Of a DNA stretch of 64,000 nt, positions 1-10,577 are shown one piece after another (position 1 is the first letter of the stretch; each line of letters starts with the position of its first letter). Source of the stretch: RYN-230 sp963720645. Its GTDB lineage: Bacteria > Actinomycetota > Actinomycetes > Streptosporangiales > Streptosporangiaceae. The notes below the pieces were generated by a model that worked only from the letters and a program-made list of their open reading frames with translations, searched no databases and was not told the origin of the DNA. Location: contig CAVRFX010000022.1 in the NCBI GenBank assembly GCA_963720645.1, forward strand, positions 62,001-126,000, read 5' to 3'. The position numbers were made by a program, and so were the translations under genes.

Positions 1-295
1 CCGGAGGCGGCCAGCCAGGCCCGGTCCGGCGTCGTCCCGGCCGGCGAGCGTCCGCGGCCCGGCCCGGCGGCGGGGCCGGGCACGGCGCCGTGCCGGCCGC
101 GGCGACGCTGAGCGTGCCGGCGGCCACTGGCAGCGGGTCGAGCCCGTTGCAGCTGATCGATCTGGCTTCAGCTTCGTCCGGGGTGACCCGGTAGGCCGGA
201 TCCCCGCGGCCGCGGGCGTGCACGCCCAGCGTCCGCGGGAGGTCCAGCACGAACGGGGCGCGCCACTCCAGCGTGCCGGCCGGATCGCCAGCCAC
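1..295 (-). CDS. Possible DNA-3-methyladenine glycosylase 2-like N-terminus (partial)
   Basis: One minus-strand frame, starting at a GTG near 295 and running off the left edge, gives a plausible protein with the segments LDLPRTLGVHARGRGDPAYR and GTLSVA. These resemble the N-terminal part of actinobacterial AlkA-like DNA-3-methyladenine glycosylase 2 proteins, which excise alkylated bases. The catalytic helix-hairpin-helix region would lie outside the window. The frame is short and the surrounding 3 kb is full of indels, so both the start and the family are uncertain. It is on the same strand as, and just downstream of, the sugar-nucleotide pyrophosphorylase gene. Confidence 0.3.
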   Translation of the reverse strand, partial: MAGDPAGTLEWRAPFVLDLPRTLGVHARGRGDPAYRVTPDEAEARSISCNGLDPLPVAAGTLSVAAAGTAPCPAPPPGRAADARRPGRRRTGPGWPPP

Positions 296-418
296 GGCCG
301 GCGGCTGGCGTCCCGCGCACCGGTCCACGGCCGGCGCCGGGTCCGACGCCCCAGCCGCCTGTCGACCGCCGGCACGGCGGCCGTCCAGGACTCCACCGCG
401 GGCAACCGGCACGCGGCG

Positions 419-1546
419 TCAGCCGTCCGAGGAGAACCGGATCGCAGGTCGGCCCGAGTCTGGTACCCGGCCAGACCCGGAGCCCGGCCCGCAGCTCGTT
501 TCCCGCGGCGACGTGGACCTCGTCGCCGACCACCACGCCGTCGAGGACCGTGCCCTCGCCGACCCCGGCCCGCGCCGATCACGCTGCCGCTGACACCGCG
601 CCCCGCCCCGACACCGCGCCGCATCGAACAGCACGCTGCCCGTCGATGTGGGCGTCCGCGCCGACCTGGCTGCCCGCGCCCGACCACCGTCCCGCCGCGC
701 ACCTGCGGCCGCCGGGCTCGACCGTGGCGCCCCGGGGCAGCACCAGCGCCGGGCCGCCGGGCACCGGCAGGCCGGGAGGCCAGCCGGCCGAGCACCAGGT
801 CACAGGAACCCGCGGACGAACGCCTCGGGAGTGCCCGACGTCCAGCCAGTAGGACGAGTCCGGGATAGCCCATCACCAGGGCCCGCCGCGCCGATCAGGT
901 CGGGGAACGTCGCCCGCTCCACGGAGATCACCTGGCCGGGCCGGGATCTCGTCGATGACCGACCGGCGGAAGACGTAGCAGCCCGCGTTGATCCGGTTGG
1001 TGACCGGGTTCGGGGTCTTCTCCAGGAACGCGGTCACCCGGCCGCTCGGGGTCGGTGGGCACGCAGCCGAACCGGGCCGGATCGGGCACCTCGACCAGGT
1101 GCAGCGTCACCGCGGCGTCGTCCTTGGCGTGCAGGTCGAGCTGCGCGCCGAGGTCATGGCCGGACAGGATGTCGCCGTTCAGCACGACCACCGGGCTGTC
1201 CGGGCCGCTGCGCAGGCCGCGGCGCCGCGTTGCGGATGCCGCCGCCGGTGCCGAGCGGCTCCGCCTCGTGCACGTAGTCGAGATCTCGCAGCCCGAACGC
1301 GGAACCGTCGCCGAAGCACTCGGCGAACATGCTCGGCCCGGTAGGCGGTGGCCAGCACCACGCTGGGTGATCCCGGCCGCGGCGGCCCTGGCGAGCTGGT
1401 GGGCGAGGAACGGCACCCCCGCGGTCGGCAGCAGCGGCTTGGGCGTCGCCGATCGTGAGCGGGCGCAGCCGGGTGCCCTGGCCGCCGACGAGCAGGATGG
1501 CCTCAAGCGGCTCGCGGTCTGGGTGCACTTCTGGCTGGCCTGACAT
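419..1546 (-). pseudogene. NDP-sugar pyrophosphorylase (mannose-1-phosphate guanylyltransferase-like), multiply frameshifted
   Basis: Starting at ATG 1546 the protein opens with the nucleotidyltransferase signature LLVGGQGTRLRPLT, then continues in changing frames: KPLLPTAGVPFLAHQLARA (after a shift near 1450), VVLATAYRAEHVRRVL (near 1365), FGDGSAF and EPLGTGGGIRNAA (near 1330), SPVVVLNGDILSGHDLG (near 1215), GRVTAFLEKTPNPVTNRINA (near 1050). A C-terminal hexapeptide-like part ends with AIRFSSDG at 419. Joined, this is a normal enzyme of about 375 residues that would make GDP-mannose or a similar sugar nucleotide from sugar-1-phosphate and NTP. At least six indels separate conserved segments. 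The conserved protein on each side suggests sequence error more than decay, but as given the frame is broken. It directly follows a GT4 glycosyltransferase gene on the same strand. Confidence 0.82.
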
Positions 1547-1557
1547 GGGCAGCGAGG

Positions 1558-2698
1558 CTACTCCCGTGCCCTGCGCCGCTGCACGCTCGTAGGACGCCAT
1601 GTGGGCCTCGGCCGAGGCCTCCCAGGTGAACTCCTGCGAGCGGGCGTGCCCGGCCTCGCCGAGCGGCTTCCAGCCGGGCCGGGTCGTCGAGCAGGCCACG
1701 CAGCGCCGCCTGGATGTCCTCGGCGTCGGGCTCGGTGTAGGCGACCGCGTCCCCGCCGACCTCGGGCAGCGACGTCCGGTGCGTGGTCAGCACCGGCGCG
1801 CCGCACGCCATGGCCTCCAGCACCGGCAGCCCGAAACCCTCGCCCCGGCTCGGGAACGCCACCACGAGCGCACCGCCGAGGAAACCCGGCAGGTCGGTGA
1901 AGCGCAGGTAGCCCGGCCGGACCAGGCGCAGGTGCGCGGGGACCGCGGCGATCGCCTCGTCCACTTCCTCGCTCCAGCCGCTGCCGCCGCCGAGCACCAG
2001 CGCGGGCGGATCGGACAGGTCCGCCACGGCGGCGGCCCAGCCGCTGATCAGCGCCGGGACGTTCTTGCGCGGCTCCAGGCGTGCCCAGGTAGGCCACGTA
2101 CGGCTTGCCGTGCAGGCCGAGCCGGTCGGACACCTGGCGCATCCGCTCCGGGGTAGGCCGGTGGAACAGCGTGTGGTCCACGCCGTGGTACGCGACATCG
2201 ATCCGGGTCGGGATCGGCGCCGAGCACGCGGACCAGCTCGTCGCGGGTCGCCTTGGACGGGACCAGCAGCCGGGTGGCCCGGCGGGCCGCCGTGCGGATC
2301 GCGGACTTGAAGAAGGTCGCCGTGACCGGGTTGTGCGCGTCCGGTTCGGTGAAGTACGTCAGGTCGTGAATCGTCACGACCACGGGCACGCCGGGCCGCA
2401 ACGGCATCGTGTAGTGCGGCGCGTGCAGGACGTCGGCGTTCACCTGCTGGGCGACGAGCGGCAGCCCGGTCTGCTCCCAGGCCAGCCGGGCCGGCCGGTG
2501 GGCGATCGCGGTCGGGCCGGCCACGATGCTCGCCTCGGGCACGAGCCTGCCGTACCGCTCTTCGTCATTCCGCTGGCACGCCACCGCGAGGTCCGCTCCG
2601 GCCGCGCCCAGCGCGGCGACCAGGCCATCCACGTAACGGCCGAGCGCGCCGCGGTCCGCCGGCACGGCGGTCGCGTCAACCAGCACCCGAGGTGCCAC
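1558..2698 (-). pseudogene. GT4-family glycosyltransferase, frameshifted
   Basis: The start is GTG 2698, preceded by the Shine-Dalgarno-like GAAGGAG. The first segment (VLVDATAVPADRGALGRYV, NADVLHAPHYTMPL, PVVVTIHDLTYF) is a GT-B N-terminal domain. Frames change near 2215 (then VAYHGVDHTLFHRPTPERM), near 2075 (then EPRKNVPALISGW) and near 1665 (then QEFTWEASAEAHMASYERAA). The C-terminal domain shows the GT4 donor motif region FPSRGEGFGLPVLEAMACG and PVLTTHRTSLPEVGGDA. The protein would transfer a sugar, probably mannose, from an activated donor during cell-envelope glycan synthesis. The stop is uncertain; a TAG at 1558 fits after one more indel. The 12-bp gap to the pyrophosphorylase start suggests an operon supplying and using the sugar nucleotide. 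Confidence 0.82.
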
Positions 2699-2953
2699 GA
2701 GCAGTCTTTCTCCTTCCCCCCGCCTGCGGGCGCGTGCTCCGGTACCGGCTAGCCAGTACCGAGTAGCCAGATAGCTGGCCAATTCAGCATTGTTGAATGT
2801 CCCGTCAGGACCGAGCGTACGCCCTCCGCCGGCCTGCCGGTGAGCATCGGCGCTCATGTCCGCCACGGCCTCGGCCAAGGCCGGCGGCATCGGCGCAGCC
2901 CGCCATGGTCTAGACCATGCTACGGCCCCGGCGGCCCGGCCAGAAGGCCCCGG

Positions 2954-5921
2954 TTACGGCGACGCGGACGGCGAGGGGGTGGCCTTCGCCGACGGCGGCG
3001 AGTGGCCCTGGGCGGCCTTCTGGGCCTGGTCCAGCGCCTTCTTCATCAGCGCGGTGTACTTGCCGTAGCTGGCGAAATCCCCGGTCTTGAGGGCCGCCTG
3101 GGCCTTGGCGTAATCCGACTCGGCCTGGGTCAGGAAACTGCGCACCGTCGAGCTGGCCGATCCCGTCCCGCTGCCGGAACTGCCGGGGCCGGAGGAGCCG
3201 GACGAGCCGGGCGGGCTGGCCCGACAGCCCCGGGATCACCTGGCTGAGTGCCCCGGACAGGGTCGGCGCGAACCCGACGTTCCCGTCGAACGACGCCGCG
3301 ACCCGCTTCAGGACCGGGTAGGAGCCGGAGGTGCTGCCGCCGGTCGTGCCTGGCCGCCTGGATGTAGATCGGCTCCTCGTAGACCAGCGCGCCGCCGACC
3401 GGGAGCGTGATCAGGTTGCCCTCGATGACCTTGGACCCGTTCTGCCGGTACAGCGACAGCTGGGAGGAGATCGTCGGGTCCGACTCGAACGTGCTCTGCA
3501 CCTGCTGCGGGCCGAGGATGGCGGTGTCCTGGGGCAGCTGGAGCACCCGGATCGTGCCGTAGCCGGGCGACTCGCGGGTTGCTGTCCACCGCCATGTACG
3601 CGGCCAGGTTCTGCCGCCCGCGCTGGACCAGCGGGGAGGTCATCGAGAACTCGGCCTGCGTGCCGGGCATCTGCCATGGTCTGGTAGTACGGCGGCTGGC
3701 TGGCCGACTGCGAGCTGCTGGAGCCGGTCGAGGTGCTCGGCTCGTCGGGCACGGCCCAGAAGTTCTGCCCGCCGTAGAAGGACTGGGCCGAGAGGACGTG
3801 GAACTGGGTCAGGATCTGGCGCTGCACCTCGAACAGGTCTCGGGGTAGCGCAGGTGCGGCATCAGGGCCGCGGGGATGTCCGACCTGCGGCTTGATGATC
3901 CCGGGGAACGCGTTCATCCAGGTCTTCAGGATCGGGTCGCTGGCGTCCCACTGGTACAGCGTCACGCTGCCGGTGTAGGCGTTCACCACGGCCTTGACCG
4001 AGTTGCGGATGTAGTTGATGTCGCCGGTGGGCTGGCCGCCGACCGTGCCGCCCGGGGCGTCGCTGGTCGACGTGGCCTGGTCCATGCTCAGCCGCTGCGA
4101 GTAGGGGTACAGGCCGGTGGTGGTGTAGCCGTCCACGACCCACAGGATCTGCCCGTTGGCGACGACCGGGTACGGGTCGCCGTCCAGGGTGAGGAACGGC
4201 GCCACCTTGGCCACCCGGGCCAGCGGCTGCCGGTCGTAGAGGATCTTCGACTGGCTGTTGATGGCCCCGGACAGCAGGATGTTCAGCTCGCGGAACTTGA
4301 TCGTGTACAGCAGCCGGTTCAGCGGCGAGCCCACATCCACGCCGCCGCTGCCGTGGTAGGTGCTGTTCTGCTGGCCGCCGGCCGAGCCGGACGGGTAGTC
4401 CAGCTCCTGCTTGCGGCCGCCCGGCGGGCCGCCGACGATCGCGTACGCGTTCTGCCCCTCACCGAAATACACCCGGGGCTGCTGTAGGCCCAGGTCCCCG
4501 TGCGGCGGGATGTCGCTCTCCACGAACGACGGGTTGCCGTTGCCCTGCACGGTGTTGGCCGTGGCCGCGACCACCCCGAAACCGTGCGTGTAGACCAGGT
4601 GGGTGTTGATCCAGTTGCCCTGCCCGGGCGGCGGGCCGCCCATGCCCCGCACCGCCACGACCGTGTCCTGCGGCAGCAGGCCCGCCCCGGGCAGCGGGTA
4701 GCGGTCCATCGCGAGGTTGGACGGGAACTGGTAGTAGCTCTTGACCTGCTGCAGCTGCTGGAAGGTGGGCGACACCACGTCGGGATCCAGCAGCCGCAGG
4801 CCCTGGAGCGTGCTCACGTCGTTATCCAGGGCAGACTGGGACACGTTGGTGGTCGCCGAGTACGGGGCGACCCGGACCGAGGACGAGGTCACCCCGTAGG
4901 CCTGCCGGGTCGTGACGATCTCCCGGTGGATGTACGGGGTCTCCTTGGCCAGCTCGTTCGGCTTGACCACGAACTGCTGGATGATCGCCGGATACAGGCC
5001 GCCGATCAGGATCGCGGACAGCACCAGCAGCCCGAACCCGACCGCGGGCAGCATCGCGCTGCGCCGGGCCGCGCCCGCGAAGAACAGCAGCGCGCACAGG
5101 ACGGCGATCACCGCGAGGACCGTCTTGGCCGGCAGCACCGCGTTGACGTCGGTGTACGAGGCGCCGGTGGTGACCGCGCCGCGCTGGGAGAAGTCGATGC
5201 CGTACCGGTCGACCCAGTACGCCACGGCCTTCAGCAGCACGAAGACACCGAACAGCACGAACAGGTGCGCCTGCGCCGCCACCGTGACCCGGGGGCGGCG
5301 GCCCTGCATGCGCAGGCCGCCGTACAGGTAGTGCACCAGCGTGGACAGCACCAGCGAGAGCAGCACCGCCGCGAACAGGTAGCTCAGCACCATCCGGATG
5401 AACGGGTAGGTGAAGATGAAAAACGACAGATCGATGTGGAACTGCGGATCTGTCCGATGGAATGGGACCTGGTTGGCGAACAGCAGCCAGGTGCGCCAGG
5501 AGCCAGCGGCGGTGATGCCCGAGATCACGCCGATCAGGCCGAGCAGGACCCCCAGCAGCAGCCGCCGGTGCGGGTCGATGGCCATCCGGTAGGCGTCCCC
5601 GCCCTGCCCGGGCGCGGGTACCGGCCGGTAGATGGGCCGCAGCCGGTAGGCCAGCGCCGCGTTCGCCCCGGTGACCACGGCCATGAACAGGCCGGCCACG
5701 AAGAACATCGCCCAGCGTGTGCCGTACGTCGTCCCGAACACCGAGGAGTAGTGGATGGCCCGGTACCACAGGAAATCGGTCCACACCCCGGCCACGATCG
5801 TGATCAGCACGAGGAAGGCGATGATGGCCACGATGACCGGGAGCACGAGCCGGGGCCAGCGGAGATGGGCGAGAGACGGGCGGCCGGCAGGTGGCCGGGC
5901 CGATCCGGACCGGAAAGACAC
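2954..5921 (-). CDS. UPF0182 family large membrane protein, frameshifted C-terminal part
   Basis: The first 740 or so codons from ATG 5921 are continuous and typical of UPF0182: about seven hydrophobic segments in the first 340 residues (for example LVLPVIVAIIAFLVLITIVA), then a large extracytoplasmic region with WINTHLVYTHGFG and PRVYFGEGQNAYAIVGG. The C-terminal part is recovered only by switching frames near 3880 and 3843 (compensating pair), 3673, 3590, 3345 and 3235. It contains QLPQDTAILGPQQVQSTF, GALVYEEPIYIQA and a tail rich in Ala, Gln and Pro. One shift at 3843 is a missing C in a C run. Family length is about 950-1000 residues, matching 2.97 kb. The molecular function is unknown. 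The actinobacterial homologue Rv3193c lies beside the PDZ protease gene, as here. Confidence 0.88.
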
Positions 5922-6161
5922 CGCACTCCCCTCACATGCTGTCGGGCGCTACCCGCGGTGCTGAGCGCCACATCCTGGGCACCGCCCTACCCCATTCAGA
6001 TCACACCGGCACACCGTTCCTGGGCCACACCTCAGCCGGTCAGGCATGCTGGGCCATGCGGCGCCAATGTACCCCGATCAGGCCGGCCAGGCGTCACCGG
6101 CGCCGGCGCGATGATCATGTGACGGTCAGCTGACGTTCAGCAGGCACCCAGAACCGGGCCG

Positions 6162-7193
6162 TCAGCAGCCCGGCACGCTCCGGCCGGCCCGGAGGGCGGT
6201 CAGGTCATTGATGGCCTGGCGCAGCGTGGCCACCTTGATCAGGCGCAGCCCGGCTGGCACGGCGCCCCTGGTATCCGCGCAGTTGGCCGCCGGGGTCAGG
6301 AAGACCGTGGCGCCGGCCGCGCGGGCGCCGGCCATCTTCTGCTGGATGCCGCCGATCGCGGACACCGCGCCGTTGGCCGAGATCTCACCGGTCCCCGCGA
6401 CGAACCTCCCGCCGGTCAGGTTGGCGGGGGTCAGCTTGTCCACGATGCCGAGGGCGAACATCATCCCGGCACTGGGCCCGCCGATATCCCCCACTTTGAT
6501 CTTGATGGAGAACGGGAAGCGGTAGCTCTCCTGGACGAGAACGCCGATCACCGAGTGACCCTGGAAGTTGGCGGTCTTCAGCCGGACGCGCCTGACCGTG
6601 CCCTGGCGGAGCACCGTGAGCGTGACCACCGACCCCGGCGGGTGCGCGCGGACCAGGGTTCCGGTGTCCTGGGTACAGCTGAGCGGGGTCCCGTCCACCG
6701 CGGTGATGGTGTCACCGGCGTGCAGCACCCCCGCGGCCGGGAGGCCCTTCTCGGTCTGCGTGACGGTGTCCAGCGTGGTGAACCTGATCCCGAGCGTGCA
6801 CAGGGCCGCGGCCTGGGCGGTCTGCTGCGAGCTGGCCATCTGCGCGGTGTCCTGCTGCACGACCTGCTGCTCCGACTGCCCGGACGGGAACAGCTCCTGC
6901 TCCGGCACCACCGCGGTGTGCGGGGTGAGCCAGGCGCGGATCGCCGTGAACACGTTGAAGCCGTCACCGGGACCGCCGAGGAAGGAGACCGTCACCAGGT
7001 TGAGGTGACCGGAGGTCGGGTACGTGTGGTGCCCGGTGACGCTGATCAGGGGGCCACTCGAGGTCCTGCCCAGGGTGTTCAGCGTCGGGCCGGGCGAGAG
7101 GATCACGTACGGCACGGGCACCAGGGCCGCGACGAGAGCCGCTGCGACGACGCCGATCCCGGCCACGAGCAGGGTCACAGTGCGGCGCGACAT
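6162..7193 (-). CDS. PDZ/Lon-like (S16) membrane-anchored protease, YlbL family
   Basis: ATG 7193 gives a 343-residue protein with an N-terminal membrane anchor (TLLVAGIGVVAAALVAALVP) followed by an extracytoplasmic PDZ-like segment (GVLHAGDTITAVDGTPL) and a C-terminal Lon-type proteolytic domain. The Ser-Lys dyad is visible as GGPSAGMM (Ser about residue 241) and GIQQKMAGA (Lys about residue 286). The family is thought to process or degrade envelope proteins. A GTG at 7211 in frame is an alternative start; I prefer the ATG because MSRRTVTLL begins the anchor directly. It follows moaE by 10 bases on the same strand and precedes UPF0182, the order found around Rv3194c/Rv3193c. Confidence 0.9.
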   Translation of the reverse strand: MSRRTVTLLVAGIGVVAAALVAALVPVPYVILSPGPTLNTLGRTSSGPLISVTGHHTYPTSGHLNLVTVSFLGGPGDGFNVFTAIRAWLTPHTAVVPEQELFPSGQSEQQVVQQDTAQMASSQQTAQAAALCTLGIRFTTLDTVTQTEKGLPAAGVLHAGDTITAVDGTPLSCTQDTGTLVRAHPPGSVVTLTVLRQGTVRRVRLKTANFQGHSVIGVLVQESYRFPFSIKIKVGDIGGPSAGMMFALGIVDKLTPANLTGGRFVAGTGEISANGAVSAIGGIQQKMAGARAAGATVFLTPAANCADTRGAVPAGLRLIKVATLRQAINDLTALRAGRSVPGC

Positions 7194-7203
7194 GGTGGGA
7201 AGA

Positions 7204-7626
7204 CTACGCACTGTTAACCCATTCGCTCTCGCCGTCGCCGAATACCTGGTGCTTCCACACCGGCACGGTCTGCTTGAGCTCGTCGATCAGGGCGCGGCAC
7301 GCGGTGAAGGCCTCGGCGCGGTGCGGGCACGAGACGGCGACCACGACGGCCAGGTCGCCCACGGCCAGGTCGCCCACACGGTGCACGGCGGCGATGGCAG
7401 TCACCTCGTGGCTGGCGGCGATCTTCTCGCACACCCGGCGCAGCTCGGCCGCGGCCGACGGGTGCGCACTGTAGGACAAATGCCGCACGCCACGGCCATG
7501 GTCGTGGTTGCGCACCGCGCCGCTGAACAGGGCGATGCCACCCGCTGAGGGGTCGGCCACGGCATCGTGGACCTCGTCCACGGACAGCGGTGTGTCCCGC
7601 ACCTCGGCGAGCCGGATCACAGTCAC
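7204..7626 (-). CDS. moaE: Molybdopterin synthase catalytic subunit MoaE
   Basis: This 140-residue protein has the full MoaE layout: GGIALFSGAVRNHDHGR near residue 30, a central HRVGDLAVGDLAVVVAVSC, and the C-terminal active-site segment LKQTVPVWKHQVFGDGESEW with the conserved lysines. MoaE, with thiocarboxylated MoaD, inserts two sulfurs into cyclic pyranopterin monophosphate to make molybdopterin in the cytoplasm. No moaD or other molybdenum-cofactor gene is in the window, so the partner must be encoded elsewhere. It lies ten bases before the PDZ protease gene and may be cotranscribed with it. Intact. Confidence 0.95.
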   Translation of the reverse strand: MTVIRLAEVRDTPLSVDEVHDAVADPSAGGIALFSGAVRNHDHGRGVRHLSYSAHPSAAAELRRVCEKIAASHEVTAIAAVHRVGDLAVGDLAVVVAVSCPHRAEAFTACRALIDELKQTVPVWKHQVFGDGESEWVNSA

Positions 7627-7726
7627 GGAGCCAAGGTAGCGCCTGAACCTGGAGGCCTGGCCCGGGGTGTTGAGGTTTTCGTTGCGGAGAAGCAGGCGGT
7701 GCAGCAGACCCGCAGCCGCCCGCGGG

Positions 7727-8827
7727 TCAGGTGCTGCGCTTGCGGCGGCGGGCCACCTCCCGCACGATGGCCGCTGTGCCGATCACGGCCACGGTCGCCC
7801 CGGCGGCGGTGATCGTCGCTTCCTTGCGGGGCAGCCGGCGGCCGGCCACGGCGTGGTGCCCGGCGCGCTGCTTCAGCAGCTCACCGAAGGCCGCGGCGTT
7901 GTCGTAGGCAGGCCGCCAGCCCGCCTCCCGCAGGGCCTGGCAGTCCACCACCCACGGATAGACCATGTAGCGCAGGTCGGCGACCGGGGCCGGGGTGATC
8001 CCCAGCCGGTGCAGCCGCTGCGCGGTGCCGAACGTCAGCCCGGCGGGCAGCTCGACCCGGCGCAGCCCGCTGAGCTCCTCGACTTCCTCCTCTTCCAGCC
8101 AGCCGTCGCAGCCCACCGCGAACGCCCCGTCGACCTGGCCGGCCACCGCCAGCTCGAGCGCGGAGACCAGGTCCTCGATATGGCAGAACTGCCAGCGTGG
8201 CGCGCAGCCTTTCACCGTCAGCAGCCGGGGAGACTCGAAATGCCGGGTGACGAGGGTGTCCACGCCCTCGCCGACCAGCGCGGCCGGGCGGACCACGGTG
8301 ATGGCCATGCCCGGGTGGGACCGTGGTGAGCGCTGGGCCAGGTGCTCGATCTCGAGCAGGTCGCCGGCCACGCTCCCGTCGTGATCGACGCCCAGCGGCG
8401 CGTCCTCCGGCAGCGGCACCGGGTTGTCCGGGGCGGCCCCGTACACCATCGCGCTGGTCACCAGGATCACCCGGCCGACCCGCCCGGCGGCCGCCGAGGT
8501 GAGCACGGTCTGCGCGGCGCGGACGTTGAAGGCCCGGCGGGCCCGGTCATCGGTGTCCGCCGCCATGTCGATGTCGGTGTGCACCAGGACGTCCACCCCG
8601 CTCAGGCCGGCCAGGGTGGGGTCGCGGACGTCCGCCAGCCGCCAGGTCACGCCGACCACATCCCCGCGGTGGTCATCGATGGCGATGACCCGGCGCACCG
8701 CCGGCGCGGCCGCCAGGCGCAGGGCCAGGGCGTGGCCCAGACCACGCGCCGCGCCGGTGATGGCCACGACAGGACGTGGCTCCTGATCAGTGCGCTCGCG
8801 GCGAACCTGGGCCCGTGCAGTGCTCAA
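7727..8827 (-). CDS. NAD-dependent epimerase/dehydratase-like SDR protein
   Basis: This 366-residue protein has an extended-SDR Rossmann fold. The nucleotide-binding motif is VVAITGAARGLGHALALRLA near residues 20-40, a D-V-D segment (ADVRDPTLAGLSGVDVLVH) follows, and the catalytic region includes VTSAMVYGAAP, although the usual YxxxK is not clearly present. A C-terminal hydrophobic segment (AGATVAVIGTAAIVREVARR) may be a membrane anchor. Substrate unknown. It is transcribed divergently from the DUF2342 gene across 65 bases, a pairing I have seen in other actinobacteria. The absent YxxxK leaves room for a binding or regulatory role rather than an active epimerase. Confidence 0.82.
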   Translation of the reverse strand: MSTARAQVRRERTDQEPRPVVAITGAARGLGHALALRLAAAPAVRRVIAIDDHRGDVVGVTWRLADVRDPTLAGLSGVDVLVHTDIDMAADTDDRARRAFNVRAAQTVLTSAAAGRVGRVILVTSAMVYGAAPDNPVPLPEDAPLGVDHDGSVAGDLLEIEHLAQRSPRSHPGMAITVVRPAALVGEGVDTLVTRHFESPRLLTVKGCAPRWQFCHIEDLVSALELAVAGQVDGAFAVGCDGWLEEEEVEELSGLRRVELPAGLTFGTAQRLHRLGITPAPVADLRYMVYPWVVDCQALREAGWRPAYDNAAAFGELLKQRAGHHAVAGRRLPRKEATITAAGATVAVIGTAAIVREVARRRKRST

Positions 8828-8892
8828 CGTGTGCCGCTCCCGGGATAACGTGGCGGTTGTGACCCTTCCATCCTGCCTGAGAGGTCGCGGAG

Positions 8893-10389
8893 ATGGCTGA
8901 TCCTCCCTTCGGCTTTGGTCTGCCCGGCGGTTCCGGGAGTTCTGGCGGCCGGGGTGGCCCCGGTGGATCCGGCGGATCCGGGGGCGGCTCCGGCGACAAT
9001 CCGGGCGGCAACCCGCTGGGGCCGCTTGGCGACCCGCAGCAGTTCGCTGATGCCCTGCGCCAGTTCGCCGACCTGATGGCGTGGCAGGGCGGCCCGGTCA
9101 ACTGGGACCTGGCCAAGAACGTGGCCCGGCAGACGGTCGCGGCCGAGGGCGATCCGAGCGTGCTCGACGCCGACCGCAAGAAGGTCGTGGAGGCCGTCCA
9201 GCTCGCGGACCTGTGGCTGAACGAGGCGACCTCGTTCCCCAGCGGGGTCCGGACCGCCCAGGCCTGGAGCCGGTCCGAGTGGGTCGAGGCCACGCTGCCG
9301 GTGTGGTCCTCACTGTGCGACCCGATCGCCGAGAAGGCCGTCGACGCCCTGGGCGGGATGATCGGCGGCAACCCGGAGGAGCTGGGCGGCGAGATGCCCG
9401 CCGAGCTGAACCAGGCGCTGCAGGCGATGACGGGCGGCCTCGGCGGCATGGGCGGGCTGGCCGGCGGCCTGGGCGCCATGATGAAGCGCATCGGCGGCAT
9501 GATGGTCGGCGGCCAGACCGGAGCCGCGGTCGGCGGGCTGGCCCGCGAGGTGGTCAGCTCCACCGATGTCGGCCTCCCCCTCGGCCCGGAGGGCGTGGCG
9601 GCGCTGCTGCCCGCCGGCGTGGCGGATTTCGGCCAGGGCCTGTCGATCAGCGCGGAGGAGATCCGGATCTTCCTGGCCCTGCGCGAGGCGGCCCACCACC
9701 GGCTGTTCGCGCACGTGCCGTGGCTGCGGTCGCGTTTGCTGGCCGCGGTCGAGGACTATGCCCGGGGCATCACGGTCGACGCCTCGGCGCTGCGCGATGC
9801 GATGCCCCAGATCGACCCGTCCAACCCGGACGCGCTGCGCGAGGCGTTGTCGGACGCCAGCATGTTCCAGCCTGAGGACACCCCGCAGCAGAAGGCGGCC
9901 CTGGCCCGGCTGGAGACCCTGCTCGCCCTGGTCGAGGGCTGGGTCGCCACCGTGGTGGAAGACGCCTCCGGTGACCGGCTGCCGCAGGCCGGCGCGCTCG
10001 CCGAGGCCATCCGCAGGCGCCGGGCCACCGGCGGTCCGGCGGAGCGGACGTTCGCCACGCTGGTCGGGCTGGAGTTGCGGCCCCGGCGGCTGCGCGAGGC
10101 GGCGGAGATCTGGCGGCGGCTCACCGACGTGCGCGGGGCCGAGGGGCGGGACGCGATCTGGACCCACCCGGACCTGATGCCCACCGCCGAGGACTTCGAC
10201 GACCCGGAAGGTTTCGTGGCCGGGCGGCCCGCGCTGGACATGTCCGCGCTGGACGAGGAGCTGTCGGCGCTCGACAAGGAGATCGACGAGGCCGAGGGCG
10301 GGCCCTCCGGCGAGGACGGAGACGGCCCAGCCGGCGAGGACGGGCCGGGTGGCGGGCCGGGGCCGGAAGGCACCCCGCCGGCGCACTGA
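8893..10389 (+). CDS. DUF2342 / zinc-dependent metalloprotease-like protein
   Basis: A 498-residue protein with a glycine-rich first 45 residues, a Gly/Met-rich stretch around 180-215, and the family core ALREAAHHRLFAHVPWLRSRL, a zincin-like helix with paired histidines. Actinobacterial members are annotated as coenzyme F420 biosynthesis-associated or putative zinc-dependent metalloproteases (Rv3195-type). A proteolytic role has not been shown to my knowledge. The acidic, Gly/Pro-rich tail (last 60 residues) looks disordered. ATG 8893 is preceded by GAGAGGTCGCGGAG. It stands divergent from the SDR gene and upstream of the ThiF-like and ABC1 genes, the conserved actinobacterial order. Confidence 0.88.
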   Translation: MADPPFGFGLPGGSGSSGGRGGPGGSGGSGGGSGDNPGGNPLGPLGDPQQFADALRQFADLMAWQGGPVNWDLAKNVARQTVAAEGDPSVLDADRKKVVEAVQLADLWLNEATSFPSGVRTAQAWSRSEWVEATLPVWSSLCDPIAEKAVDALGGMIGGNPEELGGEMPAELNQALQAMTGGLGGMGGLAGGLGAMMKRIGGMMVGGQTGAAVGGLAREVVSSTDVGLPLGPEGVAALLPAGVADFGQGLSISAEEIRIFLALREAAHHRLFAHVPWLRSRLLAAVEDYARGITVDASALRDAMPQIDPSNPDALREALSDASMFQPEDTPQQKAALARLETLLALVEGWVATVVEDASGDRLPQAGALAEAIRRRRATGGPAERTFATLVGLELRPRRLREAAEIWRRLTDVRGAEGRDAIWTHPDLMPTAEDFDDPEGFVAGRPALDMSALDEELSALDKEIDEAEGGPSGEDGDGPAGEDGPGGGPGPEGTPPAH

Positions 10390-10577
10390 CGCGGTAACGC
10401 GGCGGGCCGCCGGCCGGGGTACGGCGGCGGCGCAACCCAGGCGCGGCGTGGGTGCCGCGGCGGGCGGGTGCGGCGGGCGGCCTGAAGCCGGCTGCCCACC
10501 GGCGTTGCACGGAGACTGGGCTGCCCGGGAGCACCCTGAACGGCTGGCGGCCCGGGGATTCACCGCGGTCCCCGCCC

